Positions 53,140 to 62,392 are shown, numbered from the stretch's first letter. The stretch: DNA of 64,000 nucleotides from Variibacter sp. (GCA_019689555.1 JADGHE010000001.1:1-64000); one strand, 5' to 3'. Numbers and translations: made by a program. Notes: generated from the sequence alone by a model not told the origin.

Positions 53140-54075
53140 ATGAATTTCCTGCGTACCGCGATCCTGCTGGCCGGGCTGACGGGCCTGTTCATGGCCGTGG
53201 GATTCGCCATCGGCGGCCAGAACGGCATGATCATTGCGCTCCTGGTCGCGGCCGGCATGAACTTCTTCGCCTACTGGAACGCCGACCGCATGGTCCTGGC
53301 GATGACCAACGCGCAGGAGGTCGACGAGACGACCGCGCCGGAATTCGTCGGGCTGGTGCGGGAGCTTGCGCAGCGCGCCGGCCTGCCGATGCCGCGCGTC
53401 TATATCATTGACGAGGACCAGCCGAACGCCTTCGCCACCGGCCGCAATCCGGAAAACGCGGCGGTCGCCGCGAGCACCGGCCTGCTGCGGACGCTGACGC
53501 GCGAGGAGGTCGCGGGCGTGATGGCGCACGAGCTCGCCCACATCAGGAACCGCGACACGTTGACGATGACCATCACGGCCACCATCGCGGGCGCGATCTC
53601 GATGCTCGGCCAGTTCGGCATGGTCTTCGGCGGCAACCGCGACAACAACAGCGGCGGGCTCGGCGTCGTCGGCACGCTGGCGATGATCGTGCTCGCCCCG
53701 CTCGCCGCCATGCTGGTGCAGCTCGCGATCAGCCGCACGCGCGAATATGCGGCCGACCGCATGGGCGCGCAGATCTGCGGCAATCCGCTGTGGCTCGCCT
53801 CCGCGCTCGAGAAGATTTCGAGCGCCGCCCATGTGATCGAGAATCAGACGGCGGAAGCCAATCCCGCGACCGCGCATCTGTTCATCGTCAACCCGCTCTC
53901 GGGCGCGCGCATGGACAATCTGTTCTCCACCCATCCGGCGACCGAGAACCGCATCGCCGCCCTGCAGGCGCTGGCGCAGGAGATGGGCGTCTACGGCTAC
54001 GGCGCGCCGCGTGCGGCCGGGTGGGGTGGTGCCGGGCCGTGGGGGGCCGGGCGCCGGCCCGGACCCTGGGGCTGA
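53140..54075 (+). CDS. htpX: Membrane zinc protease HtpX
   Basis: The 311-residue inner membrane protease of the M48B family degrades misfolded membrane proteins after heat or envelope stress. It has two N-terminal membrane helices ([20 protein letters not shown] and [16 protein letters not shown]), the zinc motif HELAH (130-134), a membrane segment around [11 protein letters not shown], and the third zinc ligand region [12 protein letters not shown]. The C-terminal tail is Gly/Trp/Pro-rich ([17 protein letters not shown]), a low-complexity end. ATG 53140 follows GGAGGG with 6 bases spacing. It precedes rsmB by about 110 bases. Confidence 0.95.
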   Translation: MNFLRTAILLAGLTGLFMAVGFAIGGQNGMIIALLVAAGMNFFAYWNADRMVLAMTNAQEVDETTAPEFVGLVRELAQRAGLPMPRVYIIDEDQPNAFATGRNPENAAVAASTGLLRTLTREEVAGVMAHELAHIRNRDTLTMTITATIAGAISMLGQFGMVFGGNRDNNSGGLGVVGTLAMIVLAPLAAMLVQLAISRTREYAADRMGAQICGNPLWLASALEKISSAAHVIENQTAEANPATAHLFIVNPLSGARMDNLFSTHPATENRIAALQALAQEMGVYGYGAPRAAGWGGAGPWGAGRRPGPWG

Positions 54076-54162
54076 TCGCACCGCTCGCCTCTCCGCTCGC
54101 CTCAAAGAACCGAGGACATGGCGCCGCGCCCGGCTTTTGCCAAAGGACGGGTGTATGAGAGC

Positions 54163-54180
54163 GTTTCGTCAACACGAAAC
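54163..54180 (+). promoter_or_regulatory. Small inverted repeat before rsmB
   Basis: GTTTCG (54163-54168) and CGAAAC (54175-54180) flank a 6-base spacer, 6 bases before the chosen rsmB start at 54187. It may form a hairpin or an operator; its function is unknown. Confidence 0.3.
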
Positions 54181-54186
54181 AGCCTC

Positions 54187-55527
54187 ATGATTCGTCCCCG
54201 TTCGGGCCAACAGACCGAGGCGCCCGGCCTCGTCGCGCGGCGCATCGCCGCCGAAATCATCGAAAACGTTCTGCGCCGCCGGCGCCCGCTCGACGAACAG
54301 CTTGACGGAGAGCAGGCGCATCCCGGGCTCGCGACGCTGGACGAGCGCGACCGCGCGCTGGTGCGCATGCTGTGCGCGACCGTGCTGCGACGGCTCGGCT
54401 CGCTGCGCCACCTCTTGCAGGCCTATCTGACGGACGGCTTTCCCGCCGAGGCGCCGCGCGTCGAAACGGCACTGCTGCTCGGCTCGGCACAGATCCTGTG
54501 GCTCGACGTTCCGGACCATGCGGCCGTCGACCTCGCGGTGCGGCTCGTCCAGGCGGACCGGCGGGCGGCGCGCTATCCCGGCTTGGTCAACGCCGTACTG
54601 CGGCGCGTCGCGCGCGAAGGAAAGCACGATCTGCCCGCCATCGAGGAGACGCCGCTCGACACGCCTCAATGGCTGTTCCGGCGCTGGGTTGCGGCTTACG
54701 GCGAAAGAGCGGCGCGCGCGATCGCGGCGGCGCAGCGGCATCAGCCGGCGCTCGACCTGACCACGAAGCAGAACGCGGCCGAATGGGCGGCGCGTCTGCG
54801 CGGAATCGTGCTGCCCACCGGCAGCGTGCGCATGCTCGCCCACGGGCCGGTGACGCGCCTGCCGGGGTTCGACGAAGGCCAATGGTGGGTGCAGGACGCC
54901 GCCGCCGCCCTGCCGGCGCGCCTCCTGGGCGAGGTCGCCGGACTGCGCGTGGCCGATCTTTGCGCCGCGCCCGGCGGCAAGACCGCGCAGCTCGCCCTCG
55001 CGGGCGCGCAGGTGACCGCGGTCGACCGGTCCGCCGCCCGGCTCGCGCGGCTCGCCGCGAACCTGGCGCGGCTCGGTCTGCGGGCCGACATCGTCGCCGC
55101 CGACGCGACGCAATGGGAGGCCGAGCCTTTCGACGCGGTGCTGCTCGATGCGCCGTGCCTTTCGACCGGCACCATCCGCCGGCATCCCGACATCGCCTGG
55201 ATCAAGCGCGAGGACGACCTCGCCCCGCTCGCCGACCTGCAGCGGCGTCTGCTCGACCGCGCCGTGGCGCTCACGAAGCCTGGCGGGCTCATCGTCTATT
55301 GCACCTGCTCGCTCGAGCCGGAGGAGGGCGAGCGGCAGATCGCGGCGCTGCTCGCGCGCGACGGGCGGGTGCGCCGGCGTCCCATCGCGCCGGACGAAGT
55401 CGGAGGCTTGCGCGAACTCGTCAGCCCCGCCGGCGATCTGCGCACGCTGCCCTGCCATCTGCCGGCGGACGATCCGCGTCTTGCCGGCCTCGACGGTTTC
55501 TACGCGGCGCGCCTGGAGCGCGTCTGA
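54187..55527 (+). CDS. rsmB: 16S rRNA m5C967 methyltransferase RsmB-like
   Basis: The 446-residue protein has an N-terminal NusB-like RNA-binding domain (PGLVARRIAAEIIENVL to about residue 140) and a C-terminal SAM-dependent methyltransferase domain with the SAM loop ADLCAAPGGKTAQLAL, DAPCLSTGTIRRHPD (motif IV Cys) and VYCTCSLEPEEGERQ (catalytic Cys of motif VI). Together these define RsmB, which methylates C967 of 16S rRNA. ATG 54187 (MIRPRSGQQTEAPGLV) is preferred as it begins just before the conserved NusB helix; ATG 54118 gives 23 more residues and lies too near its possible ribosome binding site. Confidence 0.93.
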   Translation: MIRPRSGQQTEAPGLVARRIAAEIIENVLRRRRPLDEQLDGEQAHPGLATLDERDRALVRMLCATVLRRLGSLRHLLQAYLTDGFPAEAPRVETALLLGSAQILWLDVPDHAAVDLAVRLVQADRRAARYPGLVNAVLRRVAREGKHDLPAIEETPLDTPQWLFRRWVAAYGERAARAIAAAQRHQPALDLTTKQNAAEWAARLRGIVLPTGSVRMLAHGPVTRLPGFDEGQWWVQDAAAALPARLLGEVAGLRVADLCAAPGGKTAQLALAGAQVTAVDRSAARLARLAANLARLGLRADIVAADATQWEAEPFDAVLLDAPCLSTGTIRRHPDIAWIKREDDLAPLADLQRRLLDRAVALTKPGGLIVYCTCSLEPEEGERQIAALLARDGRVRRRPIAPDEVGGLRELVSPAGDLRTLPCHLPADDPRLAGLDGFYAARLERV

Positions 55528-55689
55528 TCCGCCGGCCGCGGCGGCTTTTCTCAAGTTCTCGAGGAATACTTACGAGATCCGTGCCGATCCGGGACGCCGC
55601 CGTTGGCCCCGAATCGCCCGTTCGGCTATTTTTCGGCCCCGCACCGGGCGAGAGCGCCCATAGAGGAACCAAAAGAGGCCATCCCGCAC

Positions 55690-57447
55690 ATGTCCCGCGG
55701 TCTGATCGCGGAACGCGCCCGTTTGTCCCTCTTCGTGGCGCAGCGGGGCCTGCATGCCTTGGGTGGACGTGCGCAGGCGCACCCGCTCCTGCGCTGGCGC
55801 TTCTCCTCCGCGGCCGCCGACCGCATCGTCATCGCGCCCCAAGATCTGCGGACCGCCGATCCGACGCGGGCGAGCGAAATCTATGCCGGCCGCTTCGCCT
55901 TTGCCGGCAAGGTGGTGATGTGCGAAGGCCGCTCGCCGTTCCGCATCACCCCGCCCTCCACCCAATGGGCCGAGATGCTCGCGGGCTTCGGCTGGCTGCG
56001 CCACCTGCGCGCGGCGGACTCGAACGTCACCCGCGCGCAGGCACGCGCGCTGATCGACCAGTGGATCGCCGCGCAGGGACGCTGGAACGCCGTGTCCTGG
56101 CGGCCGGAGATCGTGGCGCGGCGCGTCATCGCGTGGATCACGCATGCGCCGTTTATCCTCGGCGACGCGGATGCGCGCTTCTATCGCCGCTTCCTGCGCA
56201 ACCTCACGCGCCAGGTGCGCTTTCTGCGCCGGACGGTGAAGGTGCTGCGCGACGGCCTGCCGCGGCTTCAGGCGATCTGCGCGCTCACCTACGCGGCCCT
56301 GTGCATGGCCGGCCAGGCGCGGCTCATGCGCTTCGCGACCCAGAGGCTGGTCGATGAGCTCCAGCGCCAGATTCTGCCCGACGGCGGGCACATCAGCCGC
56401 AATCCAGGCGTCCTGATCGAGCTCTTGCTCGACCTGTTGCCGCTGCGGCAGGCGTTCGGCGCGCGCAACCTGACGCCGCCTCCGGCGCTCGTGAACGCCA
56501 TCGACCGCATGATGCCGATGCTGCGTTTCTTCCGCCACGGCGACGGCTCCTTCGCCACCTTCAACGGCATGGGGCCGACGCCGCCCGACCTGCTCGCGAC
56601 CGTGCTCGCCTATGACGACGCGCGCGGCCGCCCCGTCGCCAATGCGGCGCATTCGGGCTACCAGCGGCTGGAAGCGCCGGGCGTCGTCGTGCTCATGGAC
56701 ACGGGGGTCCCGCCGCCGATGGCGCTGAGCCAGGAGGCGCACGCCGGCTGCCTGTCCTTCGAGTTCTCGGCCGGGCGGCACCGCATCGTGGTGAACTGCG
56801 GCCTGCCGGTGCTCGGCCGCGAAGGCTGGCGCCATTTCGCGCGTACGACCGCCGCGCATTCGACGCTCACCTTCGCGGGGCTCTCCTCGTGCCGATTCCT
56901 GCTCTCGCCGCGGCTGCAGCGCCTCGTCGGCGCGCCGGTGCTCGAAGGGCCGACCGAGGTGCCGGTGACCCGCGAGCAGCTCGCGGACGGCGTGCGGGTG
57001 CGCGCCGCCCACGACGGCTATGCGAACCGCTGCGGGATCGTCCACGAACGCACCGTCACGCTCAGCGCCGACGGCCGGCGGCTCGACGGCGTCGACGTGC
57101 TGCGGCCCGCCCCCAGTGCCCGCAGGCCGCGGCGCGGACCGGACACCTATGCGGTGCGCTTCCACCTGCATCCCGCGGTCGCGGCAAGAGTCCTCACGCA
57201 CCGCAACGCCGTGATGCTGATGCTGCCGAACCGCGACGTGTGGACCTTCGAGGCGCACGAGCACCCGGTCACGCTCGAGGAAAGCGTCTATCTCGCCGGG
57301 CCGCACGGCCCGCAGAAGACGCGGCAGATCGTCATCCACGGCCGGGCGCGGCAGACGCCGCGGGTCGCGTGGAGCTTCGTGCTGATGGACCCGTCGGAAA
57401 CGCAGCGGCTTGCGCGCCTGCAGGCCGAGCCGGAGCTGCCCCTGTAG
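55690..57447 (+). CDS. Heparinase II/III family protein
   Basis: The 585-residue protein has a helical (alpha/alpha-toroid-like) N-terminal part, with WRPEIVARRVIAWITHAPFIL and GGHISRNPGVLIELLLDLLPL, and a C-terminal beta-sandwich of the Heparinase_II_III type, from SGYQRLEAPGVVVLMDTG through EFSAGRHRIVVNCG to the AAHSTLTFAG segment and the C-terminal GIVHERTVTLSADG. Members are polysaccharide lyases, but in alphaproteobacteria this conserved chromosomal copy next to rsmB has no proven substrate. ATG 55690 (MSRGLIAERARL) is chosen; AGAGG stands 11 bases before it. In many genomes purH follows this gene, but here an OsmC gene on the other strand does. Confidence 0.85.
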   Translation: MSRGLIAERARLSLFVAQRGLHALGGRAQAHPLLRWRFSSAAADRIVIAPQDLRTADPTRASEIYAGRFAFAGKVVMCEGRSPFRITPPSTQWAEMLAGFGWLRHLRAADSNVTRAQARALIDQWIAAQGRWNAVSWRPEIVARRVIAWITHAPFILGDADARFYRRFLRNLTRQVRFLRRTVKVLRDGLPRLQAICALTYAALCMAGQARLMRFATQRLVDELQRQILPDGGHISRNPGVLIELLLDLLPLRQAFGARNLTPPPALVNAIDRMMPMLRFFRHGDGSFATFNGMGPTPPDLLATVLAYDDARGRPVANAAHSGYQRLEAPGVVVLMDTGVPPPMALSQEAHAGCLSFEFSAGRHRIVVNCGLPVLGREGWRHFARTTAAHSTLTFAGLSSCRFLLSPRLQRLVGAPVLEGPTEVPVTREQLADGVRVRAAHDGYANRCGIVHERTVTLSADGRRLDGVDVLRPAPSARRPRRGPDTYAVRFHLHPAVAARVLTHRNAVMLMLPNRDVWTFEAHEHPVTLEESVYLAGPHGPQKTRQIVIHGRARQTPRVAWSFVLMDPSETQRLARLQAEPELPL

Positions 57448-57474
57448 GGCCGGAGCTGCCCGCAGGGCTTGCGC

Positions 57475-57990
57475 CTACGAGGCCGCGCGCTGCATCTTGA
57501 CTTCGACGGGCGGGCCGGAGCGGATGGTCTGATAGACGACGCAGTAGCGCTCGGTGAGCTTGAGGAGCTGGTCGAGCTTCTCCTGCGGCGCGTCGGTGTC
57601 GACGTCGAAGGTCAGGCGGATCTGCGCAAAGCCCACCGGCGCGTCCTTGGCCACCCCGAGCGTGCCGCGAAAATCGAGGTCGCCCTCGGCCGACACGACG
57701 CCCGACTTCAAGGGGATGTCGAGCGCGGTGGCGACCGCCTTCAGCGTCACGCCCGCGCAGGCGACGAGCGCCTCGAGCAGCATGTCGCCGGAGCAGAGTT
57801 CGAGGCCCGAGCCGCCGGTGGCGGGGTGCAGGCCGGCGACCGCGAGCGCCCGCCCCGTCTCCACCTTGCAGGCGATGTTGGTGTCGTCGAGCGTGCCGCG
57901 CGCCTTCAGCGTGATGTAGGCGGCCTTCGGATCGGTCTTGTAGCGCTCCTTGATGGGCGCCTGCAGGGCGCGCAGTGCAGCGGAATCCAT
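57475..57990 (-). CDS. OsmC family peroxidase-like protein
   Basis: The 171-residue protein starts MDSAALRALQAPIKERYK and has the OsmC fold, with two conserved Cys: one in GDMLLEALVACAGVTL and another in TERYCVVYQTI. These match the peroxidatic and resolving cysteines of OsmC/Ohr, which reduce organic hydroperoxides. The overall spacing is closer to OsmC-like proteins of the general group than to Ohr. ATG 57990 follows AAGGAGAACGAC, a good ribosome binding site. It converges with the heparinase gene and is on the same strand as the alcohol dehydrogenase upstream. Confidence 0.92.
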   Translation of the reverse strand: MDSAALRALQAPIKERYKTDPKAAYITLKARGTLDDTNIACKVETGRALAVAGLHPATGGSGLELCSGDMLLEALVACAGVTLKAVATALDIPLKSGVVSAEGDLDFRGTLGVAKDAPVGFAQIRLTFDVDTDAPQEKLDQLLKLTERYCVVYQTIRSGPPVEVKMQRAAS

Positions 57991-58142
57991 GTCGTTCTCC
58001 TTTCTTTCGCGTCCCGAACGCGGCGCAGCGCGCAAGCGTGCACCGCAGGTGCGGGACCCTGGTTCATGTCACAAGCGGCCCGCCGGGTCTGCGGTGCGGC
58101 CGTTGCCGGCTGCACCGCGCCCGGGGGAACCCAAGCCCGAGG

Positions 58143-59204
58143 TCAGGCGGCCGGCGTCAGCACCACGCGACCGACGACCCTGCCGTTGCGCAGATCCTCG
58201 AGCGCGGCATTGACCTCCTCGAGCCTGCGAGTGCGGATCGGAATCGGCGGCGCGCCGGTGCGGCGCACGAGATCGAGCAGCTCGCGCATCTCCGTGAGGC
58301 TGCCGACATACGAACCCTGGATGGTCATTGCGCGCATCGGGAAGAACGGCGTCGAAACCGTGATGTCGCCCCCGAAGAGGCCGACGATGATGAGCTTGCC
58401 GCCCTTGACAAGGCTGTCGACACCGAGCCGCGCCGTCGACGAGGACCCGACGAGGTCGATCACGGCCCAGGCCCCGCCGCCAGTGGCCGCCTTGATCTGA
58501 TCCACGGCGTCCGCCGCCCCGCCGTCGATCGCCGCGAGCGCCCCGGCCGCAAGGGCTGCCTCGCGCTTGACCGGGTCGATGTCGACGGCGATGACGCCCC
58601 GGCCGCCCATCGCCTTGTTGAGCGCGAGGCCCATGAGGCCGAGCCCCCCGGCGCCGATGACCACGACCGGCTCCTCGCGCAGCAGCCTCTCGCCGACCTT
58701 CTTGAGCGCGCCGTAGGTGGTGATGCCCGAGCAGGCGAGCGGCGCCGCCTGCACGGGCGGGATGTCGCCGATCTCGAACAGATAGCGGGGATGCGGCACC
58801 AGGAGGTGCGTCGCATAGCCGCCGTTCGAGAAGACGCCGAGATTGCGCGGCCTGAGGCAGAGATTTTCGTCGCCGCGCCGGCACACGGGGCATTCGCCGC
58901 ATCCCATCCAGGGGTGGGCGAGCCGCACGTCGCCGACCTTCACGCCCTCGGCCTCGGGGCCGACCGCGACCACCTCGCCGACATTCTCGTGCCCCATGGT
59001 GAGCGGCAGCTTGATGCCGCGTTCGAGAAGCTGAAGCCTCTTGCCGCCGCCGAGGTCGTAGTAGCCCTCCCAGATGTGGATGTCGGAGTGGCAGACGCCG
59101 GAGGCCAGCACCTTGAGCAGCACCTCGCTGCCCTGCGGTTGCGGGGTCGGGCGATCGATCCGGCGCAGCGGTGCGCCGCATTCGCAGACATCGAAGCTGT
59201 GCAT
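58143..59204 (-). CDS. Zinc-dependent alcohol dehydrogenase family protein
   Basis: The 353-residue protein is a medium-chain dehydrogenase. The catalytic zinc ligands are Cys in ASGVCHSDIHIW and the His in MGHENVGEV; the four-Cys structural zinc site is in MGCGECPVCRRGDENLC. The NAD-binding GAGGLGLMGLAL and the acidic end of VDIDPVKR suggest NAD preference. It has one insertion, YDLGGGKRLQLLERG, between the catalytic Cys and His. The alcohol or formaldehyde substrate is unknown. ATG 59204 (MHSFDVCECGAPL) is chosen. It is followed upstream on the same strand by the SsuB-type gene with a 114-base gap. Confidence 0.9.
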   Translation of the reverse strand: MHSFDVCECGAPLRRIDRPTPQPQGSEVLLKVLASGVCHSDIHIWEGYYDLGGGKRLQLLERGIKLPLTMGHENVGEVVAVGPEAEGVKVGDVRLAHPWMGCGECPVCRRGDENLCLRPRNLGVFSNGGYATHLLVPHPRYLFEIGDIPPVQAAPLACSGITTYGALKKVGERLLREEPVVVIGAGGLGLMGLALNKAMGGRGVIAVDIDPVKREAALAAGALAAIDGGAADAVDQIKAATGGGAWAVIDLVGSSSTARLGVDSLVKGGKLIIVGLFGGDITVSTPFFPMRAMTIQGSYVGSLTEMRELLDLVRRTGAPPIPIRTRRLEEVNAALEDLRNGRVVGRVVLTPAA

Positions 59205-59318
59205 GGTCGGGCCCCGGTCGCTCGTCGTCGCCGGGGTCCGCCCCCGGCGATCCACGCCGTTAACTCGAAAGGAGTTGGATGCCCGGGTCAAGCCCAGCCA
59301 TGACAAAACGACTCTCGT

Positions 59319-60110
59319 TCACCACCAAAGGGCGGCGCCCGCCGTCGCCTGGGTCTCGCCGTCGTCGGTGACGACCGAGCGGTCGAGCGAACGGTCGAGC
59401 GCGGCGAGCACGCGCCGCTTGACGGAATCGAAAGCGGCGGACTGGCGGTCGCGGGGCCTCGCGAGGTCCGCCTCGATCTCGGCGAAGACGCGGCCGGGGC
59501 GCGGACGCATCACGATGATGCGGTCGGCGAGCACGATCGCCTCCTCGACGTCATGCGTCACGATGACGAGCGTCGGCTTGAGGTCGGCCCACAGCGAGAG
59601 CAGGTGGTCCTGCAGGTCGATGCGCGTGAAGGCGTCGAGCGCGGAGAACGGCTCGTCGAGCAGCAGCACCTCCGGACGCGGCACGAGCGCCCGCGCGATC
59701 GCGACGCGTTGCGCCTGGCCGCCCGACAGTTCGCGCGGCCACACCTTGGCCTTGTCGGCGAGGCCCACCCGGTCGAGCGCGTCGGCGACGCGCGCCTCCC
59801 GCTCCGCCTTGGGGCGATCGGCGAGCCCGAAGCCGACATTGCCGGCGACCGTGAGCCAGGGCAGCAGCCGCGGCTCCTGGAAGACGATGCCGATCTTCTC
59901 GTGCGGCGCGGTCACCCGCTCCTCGTCGAGAATCACCGCGCCCTGGGTCGGATGATCGAGCCCCGAGACGAGCCGCAGCAGGGTGGACTTGCCGCAGCCC
60001 GAGCCGCCCACGATGGCGACGATCTCGCCCGGCGCGACGCTGAACGAAATTCCCTCGAGCGCGTGCACGCCGTTCGGATACGTCTTGCCGACGCGGTCAA
60101 GCACGAGCAT
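59319..60110 (-). CDS. ABC transporter ATP-binding protein, SsuB/TauB/NrtD-type
   Basis: The 263-residue ATPase has Walker A VGGSGCGKSTLL, the Q loop VFQEPRLLPWLTV, the LSGGQAQRVAIARAL signature, Walker B VLLLDEPFSALD, and the H-loop VIVTHDVEEAI. The EPRLLPW motif is typical of the nitrate/sulfonate/taurine subfamily. It energises uptake of the substrate bound by SsuA-like protein. ATG 60110 (MLVLDRVGK) follows GGAGGCCGCAG; a TTG at 60137 is not needed. The permease gene lies 105 bases upstream on the same strand. Confidence 0.93.
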   Translation of the reverse strand: MLVLDRVGKTYPNGVHALEGISFSVAPGEIVAIVGGSGCGKSTLLRLVSGLDHPTQGAVILDEERVTAPHEKIGIVFQEPRLLPWLTVAGNVGFGLADRPKAEREARVADALDRVGLADKAKVWPRELSGGQAQRVAIARALVPRPEVLLLDEPFSALDAFTRIDLQDHLLSLWADLKPTLVIVTHDVEEAIVLADRIIVMRPRPGRVFAEIEADLARPRDRQSAAFDSVKRRVLAALDRSLDRSVVTDDGETQATAGAALWW

Positions 60111-60215
60111 CTGCGGCCTCCGCGGTGGGGGCGGCAAGCGGGCGCGGCGCGCCCGGCGCGGCTTCGATCGCCCTCTTGCTCGGGCGGAAAAGGGAGGAGG
60201 CGGAGCCCATGACCG

Positions 60216-61061
60216 TCAATCCCGCCTCACCACGTCTTCCCAGCGCAGGAAGGGGGCGGCGATCGCCGCGATGATCCAGTCGGTGGTCTTGCCGATGATG
60301 GCGAAGGCCACAATGGCGGCGACGATCTGCGCCGGCTTGCCGAGCTGCTGGCCATCGACGAGCAGGAAGCCCAGCCCTTCCGAGGCGCCCATGAACTCCG
60401 CGGCGACGACGAACATCCAGCCGAGGCCGAGACCCGAGCGCAGCGCGATCACGTAGGACGGCAGCACGGCAGGCAGCAGAATCCGCCGCACCATGGCGGC
60501 GTCGGAGAGGCGGAAGACGCGGCCCACCTCCACAAGCTTGCGGTCCACCGAGTGAATTGCCCCCATGACGCCGAGATAGACGGGAAAGAACACGCCGACG
60601 GCGATCAGCGCCACCTTCGATTCCTCGAAAATGCCGAGCCACAGGATGAACAGCGGCACCCAGGCGATCGACGGAATGGCGCGCAGCGCCTGCAGCGTCG
60701 GATCGAGCAGACGGCTTGCAAGCGACGAATAGCCGGTGATGGCGCCGAGCACCGTGCCGGCCGCGACGCCGAAGCCGAAGCCGGCGGCCACGCGCGCAAG
60801 CGTCGTGCTCGCGTGGCGCTGCAGTTCCCCGGTGCGGGCGAGCTCGGCAAAGGTCTCGAAGATCACGGAAGGCGGCGGCACCAGCCGGCCGTCGGAGAGG
60901 CCGAAGCGAACCGCGAGTTCCCACAGAACCGCGACGCCGACCGGCAGGATCAGCCCGAGCGCAGGCCGCGCCAGGCCATTGAGCCGGCGCAGCCGCGGCT
61001 CGCGGGTCGTGGCGCTCTGGGCGGACTGCTCGGCGGTCGCGGTCATCGGTACAACAGACAT
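60216..61061 (-). CDS. ABC transporter permease, SsuC/TauC-type
   Basis: The 281-residue membrane protein has about six helices and the BPD_transp_1 EAA-like loop AMVRRILLPAVLPSYVIALRSGLGLGWM. It begins with a short cytosolic tail; the first ATG at 61061 or the second at 61046 could be used. With SsuA- and SsuB-type partners it forms an importer of the sulfonate/taurine/nitrate class. Gaps of 105 and 169 bases separate it from the flanking genes, which is wider than in a tight operon, but all three lie on the same strand and in the order binding protein, permease, ATPase. Confidence 0.92.
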   Translation of the reverse strand: MSVVPMTATAEQSAQSATTREPRLRRLNGLARPALGLILPVGVAVLWELAVRFGLSDGRLVPPPSVIFETFAELARTGELQRHASTTLARVAAGFGFGVAAGTVLGAITGYSSLASRLLDPTLQALRAIPSIAWVPLFILWLGIFEESKVALIAVGVFFPVYLGVMGAIHSVDRKLVEVGRVFRLSDAAMVRRILLPAVLPSYVIALRSGLGLGWMFVVAAEFMGASEGLGFLLVDGQQLGKPAQIVAAIVAFAIIGKTTDWIIAAIAAPFLRWEDVVRRD

Positions 61062-61230
61062 GGCTCGGGTCCGGATTGCAACGCCATGACATCGCGCCTG
61101 CGGTCAAGGTGGCCCGTGCGCGCGTCCCCGCTTCGGTCCTTCTGCGAAGATCCCGCAGCCGCGTCGCGGCCGGTTCCGGCAAGCGGGAGTCCGGCCGCGC
61201 GGAAGCGCGATCCGCGCAGGAGGGCGCCCC

Positions 61231-62208
61231 TCAGTGGCTTGCGACCGCGAAGCTGTCGTCGACGAGGGCGTCGAGTGCGCCCTTCACGTCGACGCTCGTG
61301 GCGATGACGCCGGCCTGCTGCAGCGCGAGCCCCGCCGCCAGAATGGAGTCGCGCTGCGCCTTGCCGATCCTGCCGTTGGTGAGGTCCGTGCGCTCGGCGA
61401 GCTGCTTGGCGACCACATCCTTCGGCAGCTTGCTCGCGGCGATGAAGCTCTTCTCGACCTCCTGCGGGTTCGCGAGCGAAAACTTGCGCGCCTCCTCGTA
61501 GACCTTGAGCACGCGGCGCACGATGTCCGGGTGCTCCTTGGCGAAGTCCTCGCGCACATTGAGGATGCCGTAGGTGTTGGCGTCGGGGTCGCGGTAGAAG
61601 AGGCGGGCGCCGTCACGAATTTCCGCCTGCGCCATCATCGGGTCGAGGCCGGCCCAGGCATCGACGTCGCCGCGGATCAGCGCGGTCGCCCCGTCCGGGT
61701 GCTGCAGCAGCACCGGACGGATGTCCTTTTCGGTCAGGCCCGCCTTCTGCAGCGCGCGCACCAGGAAGATGTGCGGGTCGGTGCCGCGGGTCACCGCCAC
61801 GCGCTTGCCCTTGAGGTCCTCGACCTTGTCGATGCCGGTGTCCTTGCGGGTCACGAGCGCGGTCCACTCGGGCTTCGAGTAGACGTAGATCGACTTGATG
61901 GGATTGCCGTTGATCTTGCTCACCAGCGCGGCGGCGCCGGCGCTCGAGCCGAAGTCGATGGAGGCGGCATTGAGGAATTCGAGCGCCTTGTTGGAGCCGA
62001 GCGTCTGCACCCAGCGGATCTTGATGCCGTCCGGCTCGAACTCCTTCTCGAGCCAGCCGTGATCCTTCAGCACCATGGAGACGGGGTTGTAGGTCGCCCA
62101 GTCGATGCGGATCTCCTTCGGCTTGTCGGCCGCGAACAGCGCCGTGGTCGGCAACAGGCCGACGAGTACGGCGGAGGCAAGAAGATTGCGTCGGGTGAAG
62201 AGAGTCAT
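61231..62208 (-). CDS. Periplasmic binding protein, SsuA-like (aliphatic sulfonate family)
   Basis: The 325-residue protein has a twin-arginine-like or Sec signal peptide (MTLFTRRNLLASAVLVGLLPTTALFA, with an RRN near the start), then the SBP fold of the SsuA/NMT1 group: RIDWATYNPVSMVLKDHGWLEKEF, GIKIRWVQTLGSNKALEFLNA, and VRALQKAGLTEKDIRPVLLQ. It probably captures sulfonates, but taurine, nitrate and thiamine-precursor binding proteins share the fold. ATG 62208 follows GGAGGTCCCG; an ATG at 62220 lies in the ribosome binding region. A palindrome-rich leader lies upstream. There is no monooxygenase gene (ssuD, tauD) in the window. Confidence 0.9.
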   Translation of the reverse strand: MTLFTRRNLLASAVLVGLLPTTALFAADKPKEIRIDWATYNPVSMVLKDHGWLEKEFEPDGIKIRWVQTLGSNKALEFLNAASIDFGSSAGAAALVSKINGNPIKSIYVYSKPEWTALVTRKDTGIDKVEDLKGKRVAVTRGTDPHIFLVRALQKAGLTEKDIRPVLLQHPDGATALIRGDVDAWAGLDPMMAQAEIRDGARLFYRDPDANTYGILNVREDFAKEHPDIVRRVLKVYEEARKFSLANPQEVEKSFIAASKLPKDVVAKQLAERTDLTNGRIGKAQRDSILAAGLALQQAGVIATSVDVKGALDALVDDSFAVASH

Positions 62209-62224
62209 CGGGACCTCCATGGGC

Positions 62225-62248
62225 TTGCGTTCTTTATGGAGAACGCAA
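62225..62248 (-). promoter_or_regulatory. Hairpin in the ssuA-like leader
   Basis: A perfect 9-bp inverted repeat, TTGCGTTCT (62225-62233) with AGAACGCAA (62240-62248) around a 6-base spacer, lies 17 to 40 bases before the start codon. It may be an operator or an RNA hairpin that affects translation. The T-rich trace needed for a terminator is absent. Confidence 0.5.
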
Positions 62249-62352
62249 CGGGTTCAATGGAGGCGGGGCTAGCCCGCCATCAGCTGGCGTCGGGGCTGCC
62301 CCCGCGCTTTAGCTGCATTTGTTAAGCGCCCGCAAGCTGCTCGCTCAAATCG

Positions 62353-62392
62353 GCGCTGAAAGCCGTCTAGACGCTCTTTTCAGCGCTGTCAA
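62353..62392 (-). promoter_or_regulatory. Promoter and nested operator-like palindromes upstream of ssuA
   Basis: On the minus strand TTGACA (62392-62387) and TAGACG (62369-62364) are 17 bases apart, about 155 bases before the ssuA start. Just downstream of the -35 lies an inverted repeat, GCGCTGAAA (62353-62361) and TTTCAGCGC (62378-62386), which encloses a perfect 10-bp palindrome CGTCTAGACG (62364-62373). The elements cover the spacer and the -10 region, as expected for a repressor site. No regulator gene is adjacent. Confidence 0.55.
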
